Shown here: in pieces, positions 41,640 through 47,371 of the stretch
Layout of the letters: the number at the start of each line of letters is the position of its first letter
Numbering within the stretch: position 1 is the first letter of the stretch
DNA from: Triparma columacea
Lineage: Eukaryota > Sar > Bolidophyceae > Parmales > Triparmaceae
Direction of reading: 5' to 3'
Length of the DNA stretch: 47,371 bases
Assembly: GCA_030267965.1 (NCBI GenBank)
Contig: BRYA01000375.1
Location: 44,596 to 91,966, forward strand
Program-made: the position numbers and the translations under genes
Notes under the pieces: model-generated
What the model saw: the letters and a program-made list of their open reading frames with translations, nothing else
What the model was told of the DNA's origin: nothing
Database searches by the model: none

Positions 41640-42009
41640 TTAATCTAACGAACGGGAAAAATATGGGGGAAATAACGAACGCTGACTCATTCCTTTTAAT
41701 ATTGTTAGTTTCGGATTAGTGATCATCATTGCCAAAATTTGCCAATACTTTCGACAAAAATGCCCATTAGTGTTAGACGTAAAGTTAGAAAGAGGGTAAG
41801 CCCACCCGTAGCCAACTTCGTTCCCATAGACTCCCCCCCTTGCCCCCTCTTCGCTTAGTCTCCAATAAAAAGCTTCTAGTGAATCCACCGGGTCGTTGAC
41901 CAGCTCTTGCAACCTTTAAGAATAACCCTCACCCTCCACCTCCCCCCTTCACTCCACCCCTTCACAATCGTCGCAGCTCCGGCCTTTCACCCTTGGTATC
42001 CCGCTTGCA
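41640..42009. other. Spacer between the DUF1995 gene and the NCKX gene
   Basis: Holds the 3' flank of the DUF1995 gene and presumably the promoter or 5' exon of the exchanger. I tried an ATG at 41760 with a GTAAG donor at 41796 as a first exon, but the phase does not match the next exon. Nothing else is assigned. Confidence 0.4.
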
Positions 42010-43841
42010 ATGATGTGTTGCATGGTTGCTTATACCTTCTTCTCCTCCCCCCTTTCATTTTCCTCCCCTCTCTCCCCCCATCGCCGCCTCAGTGGGGGCG
42101 CTGAAGGCTGCGACGACGTTACGATCGCGGGGTGGGAGGACGGGGCGGGGGGTGCGATCTGGCATTTGTTCCTCATGTTCTATGTTTTCTGCGCTCTGGC
42201 TGTCATCTGCGACGATTACTTCTGCGAGAGCCTTGAAAAGATCAGGTGAGGGGAAGCAAAAGGAGGCCGTGACAAAACGCACGGGAAGGGGAGGAAAAGG
42301 ATGACGCTAAGAGATGCCGACGTCGAGATAGGCCAACGCCAGACCTTGGATGCAAGGCCAGAGAAAGACCTTGCCCCCCCCCCCCTTCTCACCCCCTCTA
42401 CCTGATTTCCTCTCGCAGTGAAGGGCTGGGCCTGTCCCCCGATGTAGCCGGCGCGACCTTCATGGCCGCCGGTTCTAGCGCCCCCGAGCTCTTTGTCTCT
42501 ATGGCCGACAACGTCTTTGCCAAGGAAACCAAGTCCTTGGGAGTCGGTACAATTATAGGTTCCGCCATCTTCAACATCCTCATCATCATCGCCCTCACGG
42601 CCGCCCTAGCTGGGCAGGATCTGCAGCTCGACTTCAGGCCGCTCGCAAGGGACTCTAGCTGGTACACTATTAGCATCATCCTTATGATCATCGCCATCGC
42701 AGACGGCGAGGTGAGAAAAACGTAGCCGCGTGAGATTATCACGGGCTGGAGAAGCGAGCAGCGCGTGCTGCCAGTCGCGCATAAATTCTTTACTTCCTTG
42801 TCTCCTCCTAACTAACCTCGTTCCTCCGCACCCTTCGGCAGGTCAACACCGGCGAGAGTATCCTCTTAGTTCTAGGCTACGTTGGATACGTCACCTACAT
42901 GGTCTTCAACGAGAAGATACAGAACAAGCTCTGCTCCAAGGAAAAGAGCTACGAGAAAGGAGAAGCCCCGGTTGGCATCAATGACATTGAGCTAGGTGGA
43001 GTCGAGGAGCCTGCCACAACCAAGCCCGACTCCCCGAAAGCCAACCTCAAAGATTCGCTCCAGGAAGACAAGGAGACCACCAAGGAGACCAAGGAGACCA
43101 AGGATGAGGTAGGCAGCAGTGGCGACAACGACGATGACGACGAGCCAGGGCCATACTTTGAGGGCCTCAAGTGGAGCTCCGTCGTGGACGAAGGATACAC
43201 CGGCCAGCTATGGTGGATATTCACCTACCCCATCAACTTAGTATTCAGGTGAGAATTCGCAGAAAAAGTTTTGCGAGTTTTCAGCGCAGCGGTTATTCTA
43301 GTCTCACCACCCTTCGCGCGCTCGCAGGCTGACAGTCCCCGACTGCCAGCAGGAGGTCTTCTCCGGACCTGCCGGTTACACGTCGTGCTTTATGCTGAGC
43401 ATCGGTTGGATCGCCCTTCTCTCGCACTTCCTCGTAGACTCTGCAACAAAGTTCGGCTGCATCGTCGGCATGCCCTTCACCCTCATGGGGCTCACAATCG
43501 TCGCAGCGGGAACATCCGTTCCCGACGCCATCAGCAGCGTCGTCGTCGCAAAGTCCGGAGAGGGTGACATGGCAGTCTCAAATGCAATCGGGTCGAACGT
43601 CTTTGACATCCTCCTCGGACTCGGCCTGCCGTACTTCCTCTCCAACGTCCTCAAGGACGTCTCCCCAAAAGTTGCAGTCGACGACCTCATCCCCTCCATC
43701 TGCATCCTCTACGGTATCCTGGCGGCAGTCATCGGCATCCTCTGGTACAGCAAGTGGAACCTAAACCCCAAGGTTGGAATGAGCCTGCTCATCATCTACA
43801 TCATGTATGTAATCTATGCTTACATTCACATGCTGAATTAA
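42010..43841 (+). CDS. K+-dependent Na+/Ca2+ exchanger (NCKX/SLC24 type)
   Basis: Exons 42010-42245, 42419-42710, 42842-43248 and 43328-43841; with this start the product has 482 residues. NCKX proteins extrude Ca2+ using Na+ and K+ gradients. Both alpha repeats are intact. Alpha-1 is GLSPDVAGATFMAAGSSAPE followed by GTIIGSAIFNILIIIALTA. Alpha-2 is GMPFTLMGLTIVAAGTSVPD followed by GDMAVSNAIGSNVFDILLGL. The central cytosolic loop (about residues 195-300) is Lys/Glu/Asp-rich (KETTKETKETKDE, DNDDDDE). The final helices end LLIIYIMYVIYAYIHMLN. Around eleven membrane spans are expected. The 5' end is uncertain: a classic pyrimidine tract plus CAG ends at 42092, so the first exon may lie upstream and MMCCMVAYTFFSS may not be the true N-terminus. 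Confidence 0.9.
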
Positions 43842-44819
43842 GAGATTAATAGCGTATACGAGGGGGGGGGGGAGGACTGAAAACTCGCATTTGGATAGGA
43901 CTTTTTCTCGAGTCTTAAAAGGCAACATGTAATAATGTGTATTCAACAGGGGGTTAAGAAAAAAACAAAGTAAAGTCTTTAGCTTAGCGTTCCGAGCTCC
44001 TTCATTTCCACGGGCCTATTATGCTGGGCAACGTGTGCACATTAGGGATAGGGTTAGGCGGAATCAAGGGGAGGGTTGGTTTGGGCGGGTTGGGTTGGAA
44101 GGAGGCAAGGGAATGGGAGGGTGGAGGAAATGTGATGAACGTTGTTTCAGAGCTATAGTATTTTTGAATATAGAGAGGAAGACGACAGCATCGAGGGCGA
44201 GTGGATGCTACGCATTGGCTTGCTGGTTTTGGGTGCTGTGAGTTGGGAAGGATTGAGAGCAAATTTTGTTGCCTTCAGTAAATTCGCTGTGAGGAGAGAT
44301 TATCGACTATTGGCGTGTGACAATACTATCGAGGCAAAAAAATAACCCACCCCAACACAAACTAATTGACGAAGCGCGGTGACAAGGGATTAAAAATAAG
44401 GTATCCCCCGAGGCTTCCCTTGTCCACAACTTCTTGGGACCCTTTGAGGAGCGGGGCTACAGGACGTGTGGTGAAGAGGTAAGTTGGGAGGGCGGGTGAT
44501 CGGTGGAGGGGGGGAGAGTAGAGTGGAAGTGGCGAGGGGAGGGGGGGAGGAGGGAGGAAGGAGAACTCGGTGACTTAACAGCGAGGATTTCTGGGGTCTT
44601 CGGGCTTCGGGTCTTCGAAGAGAGAAAAAGGAGAAAAATGAGAATGGAAAGAGCAAAAAAGTGCAAAAATTCTCTGTTTTGGAAAATATAAATACGCTCA
44701 CTTAACGAATACGCCATTTTACGATATCTCTACTCACACCTTAAAACGCCGCTCCGCCACCTTTTTTTAACGCGCGTCGATCTTGAACGCATGATTTTCA
44801 GCACCCAATCAAGATCGTC
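43842..44819. other. Spacer with possible unplaced exons
   Basis: No complete gene is supported. Two stretches look exon-like on the plus strand. 44153-44236 (TTTCAG before it, GTGAGT after it) would read SYSIFEYREEDDSIEGEWML and more. About 44401-44478 reads EASLVHNFLGPFEERGYRTC up to a GTAAGT donor. They could be 5' exons of the mosaic gene that follows, but I could not build a start codon with matching phase. Confidence 0.35.
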
Positions 44820-45130
44820 ATGGAGGGCGAGGTTGAAGCAGATGCTGGAGTCGTGAATGACGCCGGCGAGACCAACTATGCCTCCGAGCCCCCCTCAGGC
44901 CCCAATCACCTACCCTCCGCAATACACGGTCCCGTAGATATCGATTATGCAGCACGTCGATCTCGAACGCATGATTTTCAGCACCCAATCAAGATCGTCA
45001 TGGAGGGCGAGGTTGAAGAAGATGCGGGAGTCGTGAATGACGCCGGCGAGACCAACTATGCCTCCGAGCCCCCCGCAGGCCCCAATCACACTCCCTCTGC
45101 AATACACGGTCCCGCAGATATCGCCTTCAC
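44775..45130 (+). repeat. 180-bp tandem duplication within coding sequence
   Basis: 44775-44954 and 44955-45130 are near-identical at exactly 180-bp offset, which is 60 codons. Both begin CGTCGATCT and carry MEGEVE.DAGVVNDAGETNY, then PNH.PSAIHGP.DI. In copy 1 the frame is closed upstream by a TGA (44784-44786) and a TTTCAG acceptor-like string; in copy 2 that same string is read as coding (THDFQ). Confidence 0.85.
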
Positions 45131-47371
45131 AGCCTCTAAATCTAAAAGCTCTCACGAGGACGCTGGACAAGACCAAGGTAGGTTTGATTCAGGGAGTCGT
45201 AGGGGGGGAGATATCTGATATTCTACAGGGAATCGAGGAGCACGCGTGAAAATCTTTTTCATTTTGACTGACAAACACCATAATCGCAATTACCGCAGAC
45301 TCTGAAAATGGTCATGATGACGCGGGACGAGGTGAGTTTTGCGTTGAGAGCTGGAAAAGAAAAATACATTTTAATACTCTAGGGGAGAGCGGGAGAGTCG
45401 CGGGAGGAAGCGTTGAAACTTTGTAGTTTTTTCTCACCGCCTGCGTGCGGAACGCGTGGAGCCGTTCGCGGAGGTCCTGGCCGTCGGCGTCGAGCTTGAC
45501 GGGCGGTGGCCGCGGCACACGCGCGCGCGCGCCGGTCTGCGGCGACCGCATGGGATCCATCTCCGGCCACCGCATGGGTTCCGTCTGCGGCGACCGCATG
45601 GGGCGCTTCTGCGGCGACCGCATGGGTTCCGTCTCCGGCGACCGTGTGGGTTCCGTCTGCGGCAACCGCATGGGGCGCTTCTGCGGCAACCGCATGGGTT
45701 CCGTCCCCAGCGACCGCGTGGGGCGCTTGAAATGCTATACAAAATCGAGGAGCACGCGTTGATATCTCATCATGTTGACTAACAAACACCATAATCGCCA
45801 TTACCGCAGACTCTAAAAACGGTCATGAGGACGCCGGACAAGGTGAGTTGTGCGTTGAGAGGCGGAAAAGAAAAAGCATTTTAATACTCTAGGGGAGAGC
45901 GGGAGAGTCGCGGGAGGGCGCGTTGAAACTTTGTAGTTGTTTTCTCACTTTTGCAATAATATTGTCCCCTTCGCAGTCTCTAAAAGCTCTCACGAGGATG
46001 CTAGACGAGGTGAGTTTTGCGTAGTCGTATAAACGAATAGTAGAGTGTTTTGATTGTTCAGGGGAGGGCTTGGAAGCCGTTCTAAGGGACTTTCAGATTC
46101 TTGCCTTTTTTCAACCTTTTTCACCAAAAATTCCCCCAAAACCACCCCCAGAAATTTCTGGCCATACTCATCTTCAGCCTGGATTTAAAAATTTCAACGC
46201 CGACATTTCCGACATTCCCGTAAACGGTGGAATAGTGGGCGAGAACAATCTAAGAGCTATACCGCCTGCTGTCGGGTGCGCAACTCCTGGCCACACGCCA
46301 GTCGGCCTTTCGACTGTCAGCAACGCCACTACCGCTCAGTCCATGACATTAATTCCTGACAACACCGTCACGAATAAAGACTCCCTGCAGTCCCTCTCCA
46401 GCCCCAATCACACACCCTCTGCAATATATGGCCCCGTAGATATCGATTACACAGCTCTTGGTCTCGAACAAGTCGAACTTGTGAAGCTTCTGGATGACCG
46501 CGGAGCCGTTGAAGGCCTTATCGATAACTCTACCGGCGTCGATGTCAAGATTATGGAGCTTGCTGATGTCTTTCATGACGAGCGCGACAAAATCATTGAC
46601 TTTCTCCTCACTGATTATGAGCAGGGCAAGTTCCGAAGGAAGACCCTCCAGGAGTATGACGAAAAGGAAGGTGTCATTCACAGAATCGTCTACTGGAAGC
46701 ACTACGGCAGAGGGAATAAGTTCGTCGAATTTTTGCTCGACATTTGCGTCGTCTCCCTCGACGAATCGACGAGCATTATGGAGTTGACACCCCTTGATGT
46801 GAACAAACTTTCTGATGAGGCAACTGTAAAGCTTGTTGAGATTCTAGCGTTAACAAATACCAAGACTGTCCAACAAGGTGTCATTAAGGGGCAGCTCAGC
46901 TTCACTGACTTTGAGTTTGGACAAACTGCAGTCACCGTGATGGGAACTCTTAAGGCAGAGGAGAGAGCAACAGAGACGAAATCAGAAGTTGATGTTCGCA
47001 CAGTCAAAACCTTTAAGAGTGTGAGATCCACGAGATCTAGGGTTGAAGGCTGGAACAGTGGCAGGATCAAGAAGGGAGACGCCAAGGCTGCGTATGCAGC
47101 AGTAAAGGGTATTATGGAGGAGGTCAGGAAGCGGTTCAGACAGCCTGGTCTCATTGACGAGCGGAGGAAGGTGCACTTTGTAGAATTGGTCATGCCAAAT
47201 GTGCCAACTCTTACTGAGGAAGAGGACGGGATGCTGGAAAGTGTTGCAGGGCTAGAGGAGAAACTCTACAAGAAGGGAAAGAGAGTCAAGGGGACACTGA
47301 AGGAGGGCATCGACAAGTTCCTGTGGAGAGAGGGGGACAAGGTGTGGGCAGCCTTTGGGGTCACTGTGGAC
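44820..47371 (+). CDS. Mosaic mini-exon gene, conserved stramenopile-type protein (5' uncertain, runs off the right edge)
   Basis: Exons read in phase as 44820-45177, 45299-45331, 45810-45842, 45977-46009 and 46152 to the edge (611 visible residues). The first exon may instead begin at an acceptor before 44802. It encodes two copies of a 60-residue acidic unit. Exons 2-4 are each 33 bp, all phase 1-1, and encode related 11-residue peptides (DSENGHDDAGR, DSKNGHEDAGQ, VSKSSHEDARR), also related to SKSSHEDAGQ at the end of exon 1. The long last exon repeats PNHTPSAI.GPVDIDY, then enters a conserved-looking helical region (DERDKIIDFLLTDYEQGKFR, IVYWKHYGRGNKFVEFLLDI, RKVHFVELVMPNVPTLTEEE) and ends in KRVKGTLKEGIDKFLWREGD with the frame still open. 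I suspect it leads into a START-like lipid-binding domain beyond the edge, but this cannot be shown here. Confidence 0.6.
45231..45948 (+). repeat. Duplicated mini-exon plus intron unit (512-bp offset)
   Basis: 45231-45437 and 45743-45948 are near-identical. Each contains AATCGAGGAGCACGCGT, an intron end with TTACCGCAG, a 33-bp exon, a GTGAG donor and the same intron body (TTTTAATACTCTAGGGGAGA to TTTTCTCAC). The 24-bp minisatellite lies between them. Confidence 0.85.
45541..45728 (+). repeat. GC-rich 24-bp minisatellite in an intron
   Basis: Eight units spaced exactly 24 bp apart, each starting CCGCATGGG or a one-base variant (45544, 45568, 45592, 45616, 45640, 45664, 45688, 45712). Two unit types alternate (GGTTCCGTCTGCGGC and GGCGCTTCTGCGGC). 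Because 24 is a multiple of three, several frames on both strands stay open. Confidence 0.88.

Noticed and set aside
41760..41795. Possible first exon of the NCKX gene
   Set aside because: The only GT gives phase 0, but the next exon from 42093 needs phase 2; joining them yields an immediate stop.
44390..44717. Minus-strand Pro/Ser-rich frames
   Set aside because: Low complexity, non-ATG starts and no homology signal.
45541..45728. CRISPR-like array
   Set aside because: The units are contiguous with no unique spacers, and the genome is eukaryotic.
45312..45801. Minus- and plus-strand frames in the 24-bp repeat region
   Set aside because: The 24-bp period keeps frames open by arithmetic; no start, splice or domain evidence supports them as genes by themselves.

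Overview
This is a nuclear chromosome segment of a eukaryotic microalga. About 20 protein genes lie on both strands, most of them split by short GT-AG introns of roughly 75-340 bp. The gene set is a mix of housekeeping, ciliary and plastid functions: IFT121/WDR35 (cilium), RIO2, proteasome beta-6, FPGS, CLPTM1, PGS1, a Pkr1-type V-ATPase assembly factor, an EAG/CNG-type channel and an NCKX exchanger. Three plastid-type proteins (RlmH, an Mrp/HCF101-like ATPase and a DUF1995 protein) begin with a signal peptide ending in a Phe-led processing site, the bipartite leader of secondary red plastids. With a BspA-type LRR protein also present, this points to a photosynthetic stramenopile with a flagellated stage. 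Bolidophyceae/Parmales (Triparma relatives, sister to diatoms) is my best guess; that placement is inference.

Layout. 1-813 is the 5' part of PGS1, running off the left edge. 1.0-5.1 kb is an accessory block: a tandem pair of unknown small genes and a BspA-LRR gene, each preceded by a copy of one ~0.4 kb noncoding module. 5.3-7.3 kb is a kelch/BTB-like protein. 7.5-11.6 kb is IFT121 (5 exons), divergent from a multi-TM protein kinase at 11.9-14.4 kb, whose second intron carries a 12-N assembly gap. 15.1-18.4 kb is a divergent plastid pair (RlmH / Mrp-type ATPase) with an orphan RRM fragment between them. RIO2 follows, then an AT-rich island (20.7-21.15 kb). 21.3-29.4 kb holds two large unrecognised genes flanking a 96-aa Pkr1 homologue. 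29.5-35.9 kb holds the cation channel and FPGS on the minus strand. 36.3-43.8 kb holds CLPTM1, PSMB1, the DUF1995 protein and NCKX. 44.8 kb to the right edge is a mosaic gene made of three 33-bp symmetric mini-exons, a 180-bp in-frame duplication, an intronic 24-bp minisatellite and one long conserved exon.

These are independent transcription units, not operons. Shared logic is limited to plastid protein maintenance (RlmH, Mrp ATPase, DUF1995) and membrane/ion homeostasis (CNG-type channel, NCKX, Pkr1, CLPTM1). Exon structures were derived by joining splice sites so that reading phase and homology are both kept; every join given is phase-consistent. Donors are mostly GTGAG and acceptor tracts are C-rich. 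Many introns carry a recurring GCGAAGCGA/TCGCTTCGC-like motif.
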